Counted from the first letter of the stretch, positions 27,320 to 38,005 are shown. The stretch: DNA of 64,000 nucleotides from Hyphomicrobiaceae bacterium (GCA_900298995.1 OMIC01000003.1:1-64000), one strand, 5' to 3'. The notes: generated by a model from the sequence alone, not told the origin. Numbers and translations: made by a program.

Positions 27320-28230
27320 CGGCAGATCCGGTTGAAGGACAGGCGCCCACGCGCTGTGGCTTCTGTGCCATCATTGGTGCGCCCAACGCAGGCAAGTCGA
27401 CGCTTGTCAATCAGCTCACCGGATCCAAGGTGTCGATCGTCAGTCACAAGGTGCAGACAACGCGCGCGCGGATCCGTGCCATAGCAATGGAGGGACGAGC
27501 CCAGATCGTGCTGGTTGATACGCCGGGCATATTCAAGCCACGACGTCAACTCGATCGCGTCATGGTGGAGAACGCCTGGGCGGGGGCTGGCGATGCCGAT
27601 GTCATCCTGCTGCTCGTGGATGGGCGGCCGGGGCTCACGGATGAGGCCAAGGCGATCATCGCGGGGCTTCCCGTCGGCAGGGCGAACGTCATCCTCGTCA
27701 TCAACAAGATCGACCTGATGGGCCGTGAACGGCTGCTTGAGGTGGCTTCCGATTTCGGCGCCGCCTTTGCCTTCGACCGGGTTTTCATGGTGAGCGCCCT
27801 GACCGGATCCGGCACGGCGGATGTGCTGGCCTATCTCGCCGCAAGGATGCCCGAGGGACCGTGGCTCTATCCCAAGGACCAGGTGGCCGATGTGCAGCTC
27901 CGCTTCATGGCTGCCGAGATGACCCGCGAGAAGATCTATGAACGTCTCCATGAGGAATTGCCTTACGCCTCCACGGTCGAAACCGAAGGCTGGGAGGAGA
28001 ACAAGGACGGTTCGGTCAAGATCAGCCAGATCATCTATGTGCAGCGCGACAGCCAGAAAGCCATCGTGCTCGGCAAGGGCGGACAGAGCGTGAAGCTGAT
28101 CGGCCAGCTGGCCCGCGCCGAGATGGAAAAACAGTTTGGACGCCGGGTGCACCTGTTTCTCTTCGTCAAGGTGCGGGAGGGCTGGCCCGAGGACAAGGAG
28201 CGGCTTCGGAACATGGGTCTCGACGTCTGA
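27316..28230 (+). CDS. era: GTPase Era
   Basis: This 304-residue GTPase binds 16S rRNA and aids 30S assembly. G1 is GAPNAGKSTL, G3 is DTPGIF, and NKID is G4. A C-terminal KH domain has IIYVQRDSQKAIVLGKGGQSVKLIGQLAR. It overlaps rnc by 4 bp and is 3 bp from recO, the common lepB-rnc-era-recO arrangement. Confidence 0.96.
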   Translation: MTADPVEGQAPTRCGFCAIIGAPNAGKSTLVNQLTGSKVSIVSHKVQTTRARIRAIAMEGRAQIVLVDTPGIFKPRRQLDRVMVENAWAGAGDADVILLLVDGRPGLTDEAKAIIAGLPVGRANVILVINKIDLMGRERLLEVASDFGAAFAFDRVFMVSALTGSGTADVLAYLAARMPEGPWLYPKDQVADVQLRFMAAEMTREKIYERLHEELPYASTVETEGWEENKDGSVKISQIIYVQRDSQKAIVLGKGGQSVKLIGQLARAEMEKQFGRRVHLFLFVKVREGWPEDKERLRNMGLDV

Positions 28231-28233
28231 TCC

Positions 28234-28956
28234 ATGGAATGGCGCGACGAAGGCGTGATCCTGTCTGTGCGCCGTCATGGCGAGACGAGCGCCATCGCCG
28301 AAATCTTCACGGCACAGCACGGGCGCGCTCTGGGTTTGGTTCGTGGCGGCCGCTCCCGCGCTCAACGCCCGGTTCTTCAAGCCGGAAATGCAGTGGCCGC
28401 AGTATGGCGGGCACGGCTCGAGGAGCAGCTTGGCACCTACAGTATCGAACCTCTCGATCTGCGGGCCGGGGCCATCATGGAGGCACCCTTCCGCCTGGCA
28501 GGTCTCGCGACCATCACCGGACTTGCCCAGCAGCTGCCCGAGCGTGAGCCGCATCCGCGCCTCTATGCTGCCATGCGCGTGGTGCTGGAGGCGATTGCGG
28601 ATGACACGCTGTGGCCAGCACTTCTGGTGCGCTGGGAGCTGGGTCTCCTCGAGGAGCTTGGCTTCGGGCTCGATCTGTCGAGCTGTGCTGCAACGGGGAG
28701 CCGCGACGAGCTGATCTATGTTTCGCCGAGGTCGGGAAAGGCGGTGTCGGCCGCGGCGGGCGCGCCCTACCGCGACCGCTTGTTCCGGCTGCCGGCCTTC
28801 CTGCGCGAGGGTGGTTCGGCGACGCCTGCGGATGTCGTTGACGGCCTGACCCTGATGTCATTCTTCCTGGACCGGCATGTCTTCAAGCCCCGGGGGGTGC
28901 GTTTTCCGGACCAGCAGGAGTGGATCATCCGCGCCTTGGCCGAAAGGCCGCATTGA
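28234..28956 (+). CDS. recO: DNA repair protein RecO
   Basis: This 240-residue protein has the RecO opening EWRDEGVILSVRRHGETSAIAEIFTAQHGR (OB-fold) and a helical C-terminal half ending in FFLDRHVFKPRGVRFPDQQEWI. It loads RecA with RecR at gaps covered by SSB. It lies 3 bp after era and is the last gene of that operon. Confidence 0.93.
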   Translation: MEWRDEGVILSVRRHGETSAIAEIFTAQHGRALGLVRGGRSRAQRPVLQAGNAVAAVWRARLEEQLGTYSIEPLDLRAGAIMEAPFRLAGLATITGLAQQLPEREPHPRLYAAMRVVLEAIADDTLWPALLVRWELGLLEELGFGLDLSSCAATGSRDELIYVSPRSGKAVSAAAGAPYRDRLFRLPAFLREGGSATPADVVDGLTLMSFFLDRHVFKPRGVRFPDQQEWIIRALAERPH

Positions 28957-29003
28957 GCGCCAGCCTTCGGCTGTCGTAGAAGGGGTTCGAAGGAGAACAG
29001 CCG

Positions 29004-29408
29004 ATGCTCGGACGTCTGAACCATGTGGCAATTGCCGTTCCTGATCTTGCGAAGGGGATAGAGGTCTACCGGACCATGTTGGGTGCGCGGGTGTCCGAAC
29101 CCCAGGCCGTGCCCGCGCATGGCGTAACGGTGGTGTTTGTGGAACTCCCCAACACCAAGATCGAGCTTCTTGAGCCTCTGGGCGAGGACTCGCCGATCCG
29201 GAGGTTCCTCGAGAAAAATCCGGCAGGCGGCATGCATCATGTCTGTTACGAGGTCGAGGACATATTCGCCGCGCGGGAAAGGCTGAAGGCGGAGGGCGCG
29301 AAGGTGCTGGGCAGTGGCGAGCCCAAGATCGGGGCGCATGGCAAGCCGGTGCTGTTCCTGCATCCGAAGGATTTCTGCGGGACGCTGGTGGAGCTCGAGC
29401 AGGCATGA
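29004..29408 (+). CDS. mce: Methylmalonyl-CoA epimerase
   Basis: This 134-residue glyoxalase-fold (VOC) protein interconverts the (R) and (S) forms of methylmalonyl-CoA in propionyl-CoA metabolism. RLNHVAIAVPDL and GGMHHVCYEVEDI supply metal His residues, and VELPNTKIELLEPLG and FCGTLVELEQ the remaining ligands. It overlaps DUF1467 by 4 bp. It links to the B12 genes at the other end of the window, since the mutase needs adenosylcobalamin. Confidence 0.92.
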   Translation: MLGRLNHVAIAVPDLAKGIEVYRTMLGARVSEPQAVPAHGVTVVFVELPNTKIELLEPLGEDSPIRRFLEKNPAGGMHHVCYEVEDIFAARERLKAEGAKVLGSGEPKIGAHGKPVLFLHPKDFCGTLVELEQA

Positions 29409-29677
29409 GTTTCGGGAGCGGGGTCGCGATCTATTTCATCGTCTGGTGGGTGTGCCTTTTCGCGGTGCTGCCTTTCGGCGTTCGCAATGCGCATGAGACG
29501 GGCGAGACAGTGGCGCCGGGTAACGAGGCCGGTGCGCCTGTTCATCCCATGCTGATCCGCAAGGTTCTGGCAACGACGGTCCTTGCCACGGTCGTTTTTC
29601 TTCTGATCCTGGGGCAGGTTACCCAGGGATGGATTGGGTTTGATGACGTCCCGTTCCTGAAGGACATGCCGACCTGA
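29405..29677 (+). CDS. DUF1467 family small membrane protein
   Basis: This 90-residue protein has two hydrophobic helices (IYFIVWWVCLFAVLPFG and LATTVLATVVFLLILG) and the family motif FGVRNAHETGE. DUF1467 is found next to mce and proS in many alphaproteobacteria; its function is unknown. Its start overlaps mce by 4 bp. A bidirectional terminator follows. Confidence 0.87.
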   Translation: MSFGSGVAIYFIVWWVCLFAVLPFGVRNAHETGETVAPGNEAGAPVHPMLIRKVLATTVLATVVFLLILGQVTQGWIGFDDVPFLKDMPT

Positions 29678-29727
29678 ATAGGTGTAGCCCGCCAAACGGA
29701 AGAAACCCGCGGCAAAGGGTCGGAAAG

Positions 29728-29757
29728 AAAAAGGCGAGGCAGGTGCCTCGCCTTTTT
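29728..29757. terminator. Bidirectional rho-independent terminator
   Basis: GGCGAGGC (29733-29740) and GCCTCGCC (29745-29752) form a perfect stem with a 4-nt loop. T5 follows on the plus strand (29753-29757) and A5 precedes it (29728-29732), giving a T-run on the minus strand too. It closes the mce-DUF1467 transcript and could also end a minus-strand transcript. Confidence 0.9.
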
Positions 29758-30082
29758 CAATTTCGGTTTCCTTGTCTGCCGGTGACCGGACCGGCGGGGC
29801 TGATGCGCAATGCGCGCCCGGAACCTACCTCCCCAGACCTGGGTCGATTGACCATGGTCTCGTTCTTATTGAAAGTGACGCTAGCACAGGAGATGACCAT
29901 GTCGAGTTAAAAATGACACATGGTTGCCACAATTCGAGTAAATGGCATCAATTATAAGTTGTTCATCGCTCGCTGGACCTGATTGGGCAGGCAATCTTGC
30001 AGGCTGATGAAAGCCGGGTCCGACTTGAGTTCCGGGTCGTTTCCCGTAAAACAGCCGCATTCGCCCTTGAAGCAGGATTCCC
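29758..30082. other. Non-coding gap before proS
   Basis: Apart from the terminator, the 405-bp gap between DUF1467 and proS holds no credible gene. It has several self-complementary stretches: ACCGG/CCGGT around 29780-29795, TGCGCAATGCGC at about 29803-29815, CCCAGACCTGGG at 29833-29844 and GACCATGGTC at 29850-29859. They could belong to a structured RNA ending at the bidirectional terminator on the minus strand, but I cannot assign a family. The proS promoter should lie in the right half. Confidence 0.45.
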
Positions 30083-31408
30083 ATGCGCCTTTCCCAGTAT
30101 TTCATGCCCATTCTGCGCGATGATCCCAAGGAGGCGGAGATTGTCTCGCACCGTCTCATGTTGCGCTGCGGCATGATTCGTCAGGAAGCTGCCGGGAGCT
30201 ATTCCTGGCTTCCGCTTGGCTATCGCGTGCTGCGCAAGATCGAGCAGATCGTGCGTGAGGAGCAGAACCGGGCGGGGGCCATCGAGGTGCTCATGCCGAC
30301 GATCCAGTCTGCGGATCTCTGGCGCAAGTCCGGCCGCTACGACGCCTATGGCAAGGAGATGTTGCGCATCAAGGACCGGCACGACCGCGACATGCTCTAT
30401 GGCCCCACCAACGAGGAGATGATCACCGACATCTTCCGTCAGGGTGTGCAGAGCTACAAGGACCTTCCGCGCAATCTCTATCACATACAATGGAAGTTCC
30501 GAGACGAAGTGCGACCGCGCTTCGGTGTCATGCGCGGACGTGAATTTCTGATGAAGGATGCCTATTCCTTCGACCTCACGCGCGAGGCCGGGCAGCACGC
30601 CTACAACAAGATGTTCGTGTCGTACCTCAAGACCTTCGCGCGGATGGGTCTGAAAGCTGTTCCGATGCGGGCCGAGACCGGGCCGATCGGCGGCAAGGAC
30701 AGTCACGAATTCCTCATTCTCGCGGACACGGGCGAGTCGGAGGTGTTCTTCGACAAGGCCTTCCATGACATGGACTGGCAGGCCTTCGAGATCGACTATG
30801 ACGACGTCGGCGCCGTGGCAAGTGTTGTCGAGGAATTTACCTCGAAATATGCCGCGACCTCGGAAATGCACGACGTGGCGGATTACGAGGCCCGCGTTCC
30901 AGCCGAGCGGCGCGTCACCGGGCGGGGCATTGAAGTCGGGCATATCTTCTTCTTCGGCACCAAGTATTCAGAGCCGCTGGGCTGCGAGGTTCAGGGACCG
31001 GATGGCAAGAAGGTGACGGTGCAGTCAGGCTCCTATGGCATCGGTGTCTCGCGGCTCGTGGGCGGCATCATCGAGGCGAGCCATGATGAGGCAGGCATCA
31101 TCTGGCCCGAGCCGGTTGCACCCTTCCGGGTGGGGCTGATCAATCTCAAGGCAGGAGATGGCGAAACCGACGCCGTCTGCGACCGGATCTATCGTGGGCT
31201 CGAGGCGAGAGGTGTCGACGTTCTCTACGATGACCGTGACGAGCGCGCCGGAGCGAAGTTCGGCACCATGGATCTGATCGGACTGCCATGGCAGGTGATC
31301 ATCGGGCCGCGCGGCCTGAAGGACGGGGTGGCTGAGATCAAGAACCGTCGCACCGGCGAGCGGAACAACATCGCGCTGGACCAGATCATAGCACGCTTCG
31401 CTGGCTGA
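30083..31408 (+). CDS. proS: Prolyl-tRNA synthetase (short alphaproteobacterial type)
   Basis: This 441-residue class II synthetase charges tRNA-Pro. Motif 2 region [21 protein letters not shown] and motif 3 [14 protein letters not shown] are clear. The editing insertion of the long bacterial type is missing, so the length is about 440 rather than 570, a form typical of alphaproteobacteria. The stop overlaps the next start by one base. Confidence 0.95.
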   Translation: MRLSQYFMPILRDDPKEAEIVSHRLMLRCGMIRQEAAGSYSWLPLGYRVLRKIEQIVREEQNRAGAIEVLMPTIQSADLWRKSGRYDAYGKEMLRIKDRHDRDMLYGPTNEEMITDIFRQGVQSYKDLPRNLYHIQWKFRDEVRPRFGVMRGREFLMKDAYSFDLTREAGQHAYNKMFVSYLKTFARMGLKAVPMRAETGPIGGKDSHEFLILADTGESEVFFDKAFHDMDWQAFEIDYDDVGAVASVVEEFTSKYAATSEMHDVADYEARVPAERRVTGRGIEVGHIFFFGTKYSEPLGCEVQGPDGKKVTVQSGSYGIGVSRLVGGIIEASHDEAGIIWPEPVAPFRVGLINLKAGDGETDAVCDRIYRGLEARGVDVLYDDRDERAGAKFGTMDLIGLPWQVIIGPRGLKDGVAEIKNRRTGERNNIALDQIIARFAG

Positions 31409-32718
31409 TGGCGAACACGCTGCCCGATACAAGGCCTTTCGCGCCCTTCGAGTGGATGCTGGCGGGTCGCTATCTGCGGGCACGGCGCCGCGAGGGGTTC
31501 ATCAGCGTCATTTCGCTGTTCTCGTTTCTGGGCATTCTGTTGGGCGTTGCCACGCTGATCGTGGTGATGGCCGTGCTCAACGGATTTCGGGCCGAACTTC
31601 TCGACAAGATTCTCGGCTTCCAGGGCCATGTCAGCGTCTACAGGTCCGATACCTCGCCGCTGCCGGATTATGCGGCGCTGGCTCAGAGATTGACGCAGAT
31701 CCCGGGGGTCGTGCGCGCGGTTCCGCTGGTCGAGGGCCAGGCCATGGCCTCGAGCCTCCACAACAACACGGGTGCCCTGGTGCGCGGCATATCCGAGGCC
31801 GACATACAGAAGCTCCCAAGCCTCAACAATGGTGATCTGCGCACGGCCCTGAACAAGGACTATACGCCTGATGCCACGCCGTCCTTCAAGGGTTTCGACA
31901 CAGCGGGCGGCGTGGCCATTGGCGAGCGCATGGCGTGGCGTCACCAGCTCGGCCTCGGGTCCCGGATCACCGTGATCTCGCCCGACGGACCTGACACGGT
32001 CATCGGCAACGCGCCGCGGATACGTGACTACCCTGTGGTGGCCATCTTCAAGGTTGGCATGTCGGATTATGACGAGAACGTCCTATACATGCCCTTGTCC
32101 GAGGCACAGGACTATTTCGTGACAGATGAGGGCGTGAACCAGATCGAGGTGATGGTCGATGATCCGGACAATGTGGAGCAATATCTGCTGCCCATCATGA
32201 CCGAGGCGGGAACCGACATGGCGGTATCGAACTGGAAGGAGCGCAACTCGACCTTCTTCAATGCGCTTGCGGTTGAACGCAATGTCATGTTTCTCGTGCT
32301 GACGATGATCATCCTGGTTGCGGCCCTCAACATCATCTCCGGGCTCATCATGCTGGTGAAGGACAAGGGTCGCGACATCGCGATCCTGCGCACCATGGGC
32401 GCCACGCGGGGCACGGTGCAGCGCGTCTTCTTTCTGACGGGTGCCGCCATCGGCGTGGCCGGCACACTGGGCGGCTTCGTGACCGGGCTCCTGATCTGCC
32501 TCAATACCGAACGGATCCGGCAATTCATCTCGTGGATCTCCGGCGTCGACCCCTTCAATCCGGAGCTCTATTATCTCGCGCAGTTGCCCGCCCGGATGGA
32601 CTCCTGGCAGACGGTGCTGATCGTCGCGATGTCACTCGGCTTGTCCTTTGCTGCCACGCTGTATCCGTCGTGGCGCGCCGCGAAACTCGATCCCGTCGAG
32701 GCGCTCCGCTACGAATGA
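31408..32718 (+). CDS. Lipoprotein-releasing ABC permease LolC/LolE
   Basis: This 436-residue inner-membrane permease has an N-terminal helix ([40 protein letters not shown]), a large periplasmic domain (about 70-270) and three C-terminal helices of the FtsX fold, with [10 protein letters not shown] in the coupling region. The LolCDE complex releases lipoproteins from the inner membrane for LolA. Alphaproteobacteria usually have a single LolC/E-like protein (LolF), so the complex may be a homodimer. It overlaps lolD by 4 bp. Confidence 0.92.
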   Translation: MANTLPDTRPFAPFEWMLAGRYLRARRREGFISVISLFSFLGILLGVATLIVVMAVLNGFRAELLDKILGFQGHVSVYRSDTSPLPDYAALAQRLTQIPGVVRAVPLVEGQAMASSLHNNTGALVRGISEADIQKLPSLNNGDLRTALNKDYTPDATPSFKGFDTAGGVAIGERMAWRHQLGLGSRITVISPDGPDTVIGNAPRIRDYPVVAIFKVGMSDYDENVLYMPLSEAQDYFVTDEGVNQIEVMVDDPDNVEQYLLPIMTEAGTDMAVSNWKERNSTFFNALAVERNVMFLVLTMIILVAALNIISGLIMLVKDKGRDIAILRTMGATRGTVQRVFFLTGAAIGVAGTLGGFVTGLLICLNTERIRQFISWISGVDPFNPELYYLAQLPARMDSWQTVLIVAMSLGLSFAATLYPSWRAAKLDPVEALRYE

Positions 32719-33401
32719 AGACGCTGACACCAGCTCTGGAGCTTCGCTCGGTTGCCCGCAGCTATGCTGAGGGCAGGGGTCGTCTCGAGGTGTTCCGCGA
32801 TCTCGACCTGACCGTCCGGGCCGGGGAAATCGTTGCACTGGTTGGGCAGTCCGGGTCGGGGAAGTCGTCGCTCCTGCATATAGCCGGGCTGCTGGAAGCG
32901 CCGACGGCGGGAGACGTGCTGGTTGCCGGGCAGAATTGCTCGACGCTCGATGACCAGGCACGAACCAGGATCCGCCGCATCGGTATCGGTTTTGTTTATC
33001 AATTCCATCATCTGCTGCCTGAGTTCTCGGCGCTTGAAAACGTGATGATGCCGCAGTTCATTGCCGGCGCATCGCGGCAGGAAGCGGAAAATCGTGCACG
33101 CGATCTGCTGACCCGCATGGGACTTGCGTCGCGTCTTGAACACCGTCCGTCCGAACTCTCGGGCGGCGAGCAGCAACGGGTGGCCATTGCCCGCGCGTTG
33201 GCGAACCGTCCGCTTCTGCTACTTGCGGACGAACCCACCGGCAACCTTGATCCTGAGACTGCCGCGCGGGTGCATGATGAACTCCTCAGGCTCATTAGGG
33301 AGGAGGGGCTCGGCGCTCTGGTGGCAACCCACAATCTTGAGCTTGCTCGAGGCATGAGTCGCATCGCGCGCCTCGACCGCGGGCGTATCGTCGAGGCTTA
33401 G
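32715..33401 (+). CDS. lolD: Lipoprotein-releasing ABC ATPase LolD
   Basis: This 228-residue ATPase has Walker [10 protein letters not shown], the Q-loop [21 protein letters not shown] typical of LolD, signature [15 protein letters not shown], and Walker [13 protein letters not shown]. It powers lipoprotein release with the overlapping permease. The ATG is at 32715 inside the permease stop (ATGA). dnaE begins 5 bp after the stop. Confidence 0.95.
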   Translation: MKTLTPALELRSVARSYAEGRGRLEVFRDLDLTVRAGEIVALVGQSGSGKSSLLHIAGLLEAPTAGDVLVAGQNCSTLDDQARTRIRRIGIGFVYQFHHLLPEFSALENVMMPQFIAGASRQEAENRARDLLTRMGLASRLEHRPSELSGGEQQRVAIARALANRPLLLLADEPTGNLDPETAARVHDELLRLIREEGLGALVATHNLELARGMSRIARLDRGRIVEA

Positions 33402-33406
33402 GGCTC

Positions 33407-36400
33407 ATGGCGAAACCAGATCCACGACCGGTTCCGTTCATTCATCTCCATACGCATTCTGCCTACTCCCTCTCCGAGGGCGCTCTTCAGATCAAGGCGC
33501 TGGCCAGTCTTGCGAGAGATGCCGGTATGCCGGCCCTTGCCATCACGGACACCGGGAATCTCTTTGGCGCCCTTGAGTTCTCAGAGGCGGTTGCCGAGAA
33601 AGGCGTACAGCCGATTATTGGTTGCACACTGAAGGTTGATCTGTCCGAGGCCCGCGAAGGCGGGGTCCGGCAGGTAACGGGGCTCCGGCGCATCCCGTCT
33701 CTGGTCTTTCTGGCGAAAGACGAAGTCGGTTACCGAAACCTCATGAATCTTTCGAGCCGGGCCTATCTCTCGAGTCCGGACAATGCCGAACATCACGTAA
33801 CCTGGCCCTATCTTGCGGCACACGCGCAGGGTCTCATCTGTCTGACCGGCGGTCCTGGCGGACCGGTGAATGAAGCGCTTCTCGCTGGTCAGGCCGGCCT
33901 TGCGGCGGAACTGGTGGAGAAACTCAAGACGCTGTTCGGAGATCGTCTCTACATCGAGCTTCAGCGGCATGGGCTCTCTGCCGAACGCGACGCGGAGATA
34001 GGTCTTCTGGACATTGCCTATCGGCTCGACGTTCCTCTGGTGGCAACGAATGAGCCCTATTTTGCCCGTGCCGACGACTATGCCGCGCATGACGCGCTGA
34101 TCTGCATCGCGGAAGGCGAATTGCTCGTGACGGAGGAGCGCCGTCGGTTGACGCCGGAACACTATTTCAAGAATCAGGCCGAGATGGCCGCACTGTTCGC
34201 AGATCTGCCCGAGGCCATAGAGAATACGGTCGAAATCGCGAGGCGCTGCGCCTGCCGCGTGAAATCGCGCGCCCCCATCCTGCCGCGCTTTGCCGAGGGC
34301 GACGAAGGCGAGGAGCTTCGGCGTCAGGCCCATGAGGGCTTGGTGGAGAGGCTTTCCACGCGCGGTCTGGTGGAGGGCAAGACACGCGAGGACTATGTGG
34401 CGCGGCTCGATTTCGAGCTCGACGTCATTACGAAGATGCAGTTCTCGGGCTACTTCCTGATCGTTGCCGATTTCATAAAATATGCCAAATCCAGAGGCAT
34501 TCCCGTCGGCCCGGGGCGTGGGTCAGGTGCTGGCTCGCTCGTGGCCTATGTCCTGACCATCACCGATCTGGATCCCTTCCGGTTCAACCTCCTCTTCGAG
34601 CGCTTCCTCAATCCCGAACGCGTGTCGATGCCTGACTTCGACATCGACTTTTGCCAGGATCGACGGGGTGAAGTGATCGACTACGTCCAGAAACGCTATG
34701 GCGCCGACAGGGTCGCGCAGATCATCACCTTCGGCAAGCTTCAGGCCCGCATGGTAACCCGCGATGTCGGTCGTGTGCTGCAGATGCCCTACAGCCAGGT
34801 TGACCGCATCTCGAAGCTCATTCCCAACAACCCCGCAAATCCGGTCACGCTAGCGCAGGCCATTGACGGTGAAGCGAAGCTTCAGGAAGAACGGGACAAG
34901 GACCCCACCGTCCGGACCCTGTTCGAAATCGCCCTGAAACTCGAGGGTCTCTACCGCAATGCCTCAACGCATGCGGCCGGTGTCGTGATCGGTGATCGTC
35001 CGCTCGAGGAACTGGTTCCGCTTTACCGCGATCCAAGGTCTGACATCCCCGCCACTCAGTTCAACATGAAATACGTCGAGAAGGCGGGGCTGGTGAAGTT
35101 CGACTTTCTCGGCCTCAAGACGCTCACGGTCATCGAGAAGGCGCAGGACCTGATCCGGGTGCGTGTTCCGGAGTTCGACATTGCCAAGATCCCCTTCGAC
35201 GATGCGCTGACCTATGAGATGCTCGGCCATGGCGATACGGTCGGCGTGTTCCAGCTCGAAAGTTCTGGCATGCGCGACGTGCTCCGCAAGATGCGTGCAG
35301 ACCGCATCGAGGACATCATTGCAATCGTTGCGCTCTACCGCCCCGGTCCGATGGACAACATTCCGAAGTTCATTGCCTGCAAGAAGGGCGATGAGACCCC
35401 GGACTATCTCCATCCCTTGCTCGAGCCTATCCTGAAAGAGACCTATGGCATCATGGTCTACCAGGAGCAGGTCATGCAGATTGCGCAGGTGCTCTCGGGC
35501 TATTCGCTCGGAGAGGCCGATCTGTTGCGCCGGGCGATGGGCAAGAAGATCAAGGCCGAGATGGACGCCCAGAAGGAACGCTTTGTGAGCGGCGCCGTCG
35601 AGAAGCAGGTCGAGGCCCAGCAGGCCGACTACATCTTCGAACTGGTTCAGAAGTTCGCGGGATATGGGTTCAACAAGTCGCATGCTGCGGCTTATGCGGT
35701 GGTGTCCTATCAGACGGCCTATCTCAAGGCCCGGTACCCGGTCGAGTTCCTCGCCGCGTCGATGACACTGGACCTCGGGAACACCGACAAGCTGATGCTG
35801 TTCCGCCGCGAGGCGCAAAGGGTGGGGATCCGGGTTCTGCCGCCATCCGTGAATGCGAGCGGTGTCGATTTTGCTGTGCAGGATGGAGCGATCCTCTATT
35901 CCCTTGCCGCGCTCAAGAATGTGGGTGCGGGCGCAATCGAACATCTCGTGAAAGTACGGGGCGAGGGTGGGCCGTTCCGCTCGCTGGGGGATTTCGCGCA
36001 ACGGATTGATGGCCGTGTTCTCAACAAGCGCGCGCTTGAAAGCCTTGCCAAGGCGGGAGCTTTCGATTGCCTCAACAACAACCGTGCACAGGTGCTTGAT
36101 GCGGTTGAATCGATCCTTGGGCTTGCCAACCGGACGGCGAGTGCGGTCGAGGCCGGGCAGAACGATCTGTTCGGCGGCGGGGTGTCGTCGGTGAGCGACC
36201 TCGTTCTGCCGCGGCGCGAGGCGTGGCTTCCGATGGAGAGGCTTGGCCAGGAATTCGAGGCTGTCGGATTTTATTTGTCGGGCCACCCACTGGACGACTA
36301 TGTCAAACCGCTGCAGAAGCTGTCAGTCGAGACGTGGCTGTCGTTTCAGGAGAAGGCGATCACCAAGGGTGCACGAGCGGCGAAGCTTGCGGGAACCGTC

Positions 36401-36850
36401 ACCCACCGCCAGGAACGGCGTTCAAAGACGGGCAACAAGTTTGCTTTCGTCGGTTTCTCGGATCCCTCCGGCCAGTTTGAGTGCATCTGCTTTTCGGACA
36501 CGCTTGCCGCCTGCCGCGACCTGCTGGAGCCGGGAACCGCCGTCATTGCACGGGTTGAGGCCGATGTCGAAGGCGAGGACGTCAAGCTCAGGCTTCAGGG
36601 CGTTGAACTGCTCGACAAGGCCACGGCGCAGCTGGTCACCGGCCTCGAGATCTTCGTCAGGGACCAGGCCCCGCTCGAGTCCATCGCCGCGCGGCTGAAG
36701 AATGGCGGCCGCGCGCCCGTCAAGCTGGTGATGCTGATGGATCAGGGGCGGGAAGTACATGTGTCTCTGGGGGCCAAATTCACGGTGACGCCACAGATCA
36801 AGGGCGCCATCAAGGCCATCGCGGGGGTCGTGGACGTCCAGGATTTCTGA
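33407..36850 (+). CDS. dnaE: DNA polymerase III alpha subunit
   Basis: This 1147-residue replicative polymerase has the PHP domain (FIHLHTHSAYSLSEGA), the palm with the catalytic acids in PDFDIDFCQDRRGEVIDYV, the fingers (YGIMVYQEQVMQIAQ, GYGFNKSHAAAYAVVSYQTAYLK), a helix-hairpin-helix region and a C-terminal OB fold (about 985-1060). Length matches E. coli (1160). It closes the proS-lolC/E-lolD-dnaE run and converges on the Rieske gene with 12 bp between stops. Confidence 0.97.
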   Translation: MAKPDPRPVPFIHLHTHSAYSLSEGALQIKALASLARDAGMPALAITDTGNLFGALEFSEAVAEKGVQPIIGCTLKVDLSEAREGGVRQVTGLRRIPSLVFLAKDEVGYRNLMNLSSRAYLSSPDNAEHHVTWPYLAAHAQGLICLTGGPGGPVNEALLAGQAGLAAELVEKLKTLFGDRLYIELQRHGLSAERDAEIGLLDIAYRLDVPLVATNEPYFARADDYAAHDALICIAEGELLVTEERRRLTPEHYFKNQAEMAALFADLPEAIENTVEIARRCACRVKSRAPILPRFAEGDEGEELRRQAHEGLVERLSTRGLVEGKTREDYVARLDFELDVITKMQFSGYFLIVADFIKYAKSRGIPVGPGRGSGAGSLVAYVLTITDLDPFRFNLLFERFLNPERVSMPDFDIDFCQDRRGEVIDYVQKRYGADRVAQIITFGKLQARMVTRDVGRVLQMPYSQVDRISKLIPNNPANPVTLAQAIDGEAKLQEERDKDPTVRTLFEIALKLEGLYRNASTHAAGVVIGDRPLEELVPLYRDPRSDIPATQFNMKYVEKAGLVKFDFLGLKTLTVIEKAQDLIRVRVPEFDIAKIPFDDALTYEMLGHGDTVGVFQLESSGMRDVLRKMRADRIEDIIAIVALYRPGPMDNIPKFIACKKGDETPDYLHPLLEPILKETYGIMVYQEQVMQIAQVLSGYSLGEADLLRRAMGKKIKAEMDAQKERFVSGAVEKQVEAQQADYIFELVQKFAGYGFNKSHAAAYAVVSYQTAYLKARYPVEFLAASMTLDLGNTDKLMLFRREAQRVGIRVLPPSVNASGVDFAVQDGAILYSLAALKNVGAGAIEHLVKVRGEGGPFRSLGDFAQRIDGRVLNKRALESLAKAGAFDCLNNNRAQVLDAVESILGLANRTASAVEAGQNDLFGGGVSSVSDLVLPRREAWLPMERLGQEFEAVGFYLSGHPLDDYVKPLQKLSVETWLSFQEKAITKGARAAKLAGTVTHRQERRSKTGNKFAFVGFSDPSGQFECICFSDTLAACRDLLEPGTAVIARVEADVEGEDVKLRLQGVELLDKATAQLVTGLEIFVRDQAPLESIAARLKNGGRAPVKLVMLMDQGREVHVSLGAKFTVTPQIKGAIKAIAGVVDVQDF

Positions 36851-36862
36851 GAGCGGGTCGGA

Positions 36863-38005
36863 TCAGGCGGTAGTCATCCGGGCCAGATAGGTCGCGAAAT
36901 CATAATTGGGCCGTTCCAGATGCGAGAGGTGGCCGGGTTCGGCCAGGCTTGAGCGCAGGCCCCGGTAGACGCGTTCCGTGCATCCCTTGTCTTCCACATT
37001 GACCTTGTCGAGCAGGGTCTTGAGCGTGGAGAAATGCTCCTGCGCATCGGCGTCGGCAAGAAAATCGTTCGACATGCCACCGCCGAAAACCACGTGGACC
37101 TCGCCGACATCCTTGGGGTGCAGCGAGAGATACCAGAAATATCCGGGCGTGAGGGTGATGAGGAGGCTGGGATAAAGCGCGAGCAGATAGGTGGTGCGGC
37201 GGAGGTCCCCCTCCATTCGCGTGTTCGTGGGATGCGCGCAGGCGATGCGGAAGGCGGGGTCCTTCAGGATCGTGTGCCAGTTGAAATGGGGCGGCGAGGG
37301 CGGGCAGATCATTTCATCCAGCTTTGAGAGCCCGCCAATTGTGCCAGCGTGGCATACGGGGAGATGGTAGCTCTCCATGAAATTCTCGGCCAGGACCTTC
37401 CAGTTGGTGTTCCAGACAAAGCTTTCGTTGAACCATTCCGTGTAGTTGGTCATGTCATAGGGGCCGAGCATGTCCGCCACCTCGGCGAAGGTCTCGGCCA
37501 TTGGCCGCACATCGGGATTGAGCGACACCATGATCCAGCCGAGCCAGACCTCCGTGCGCAATTGCGGCAGGCGGTATTGCTCGCGGCAGAACCCGTCATT
37601 GGCCTTCATGGCCGGCGCGGCGCGCAGATGTCCGTCGGGCTCATAGGTCCAGCCATGATAGGGGCAGGTGATGAGCCTCCTGTTGCCCCGGCCCTCGAGC
37701 AGTGTCGACATGCGGTGCAGGCAGACATTGGACTGACAGCGGATGTCGCCGGTCTGGTCGCGGATGACCATCAGGGGCTGGCCCGCCAGTTCGAAGGCGA
37801 TGTAGTCGCCCGGCTCCCTGAGCGAGGACGCTCGGCCCACGCAGTACCATTCGCGGGCGAAGATCTTCGAGATCTCCGCCGACAGGAATTCCTGCGAGGT
37901 ATAGACGCTCTTCGGCATGGCCCGCGCCTGGGTGAACGGCAGGGCGACATTGGCTGCCAGTTCGGCGATCGGCCCGGAATACTTGGGGTGGTCGCCTGCC
38001 ATCAC
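36863..38005 (-). CDS. Rieske-type aromatic-ring/alkylamine oxygenase, alpha subunit
   Basis: This 380-residue protein has a Rieske [2Fe-2S] site, Cys95-x-His97 and Cys114-x2-His117 (VCLHRMS, ITCPYHGW), and a mononuclear iron site in NWKVLAENFMESYHLPVCHAG (His214, His219) plus a later acid. Relatives of this text include glycine-betaine demethylases, carnitine and choline monooxygenases as well as ring hydroxylases, so the substrate is open. No reductase is adjacent. It overlaps the FAH-family gene by 4 bp and is cotranscribed after it. Confidence 0.86.
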   Translation of the reverse strand: MMAGDHPKYSGPIAELAANVALPFTQARAMPKSVYTSQEFLSAEISKIFAREWYCVGRASSLREPGDYIAFELAGQPLMVIRDQTGDIRCQSNVCLHRMSTLLEGRGNRRLITCPYHGWTYEPDGHLRAAPAMKANDGFCREQYRLPQLRTEVWLGWIMVSLNPDVRPMAETFAEVADMLGPYDMTNYTEWFNESFVWNTNWKVLAENFMESYHLPVCHAGTIGGLSKLDEMICPPSPPHFNWHTILKDPAFRIACAHPTNTRMEGDLRRTTYLLALYPSLLITLTPGYFWYLSLHPKDVGEVHVVFGGGMSNDFLADADAQEHFSTLKTLLDKVNVEDKGCTERVYRGLRSSLAEPGHLSHLERPNYDFATYLARMTTA

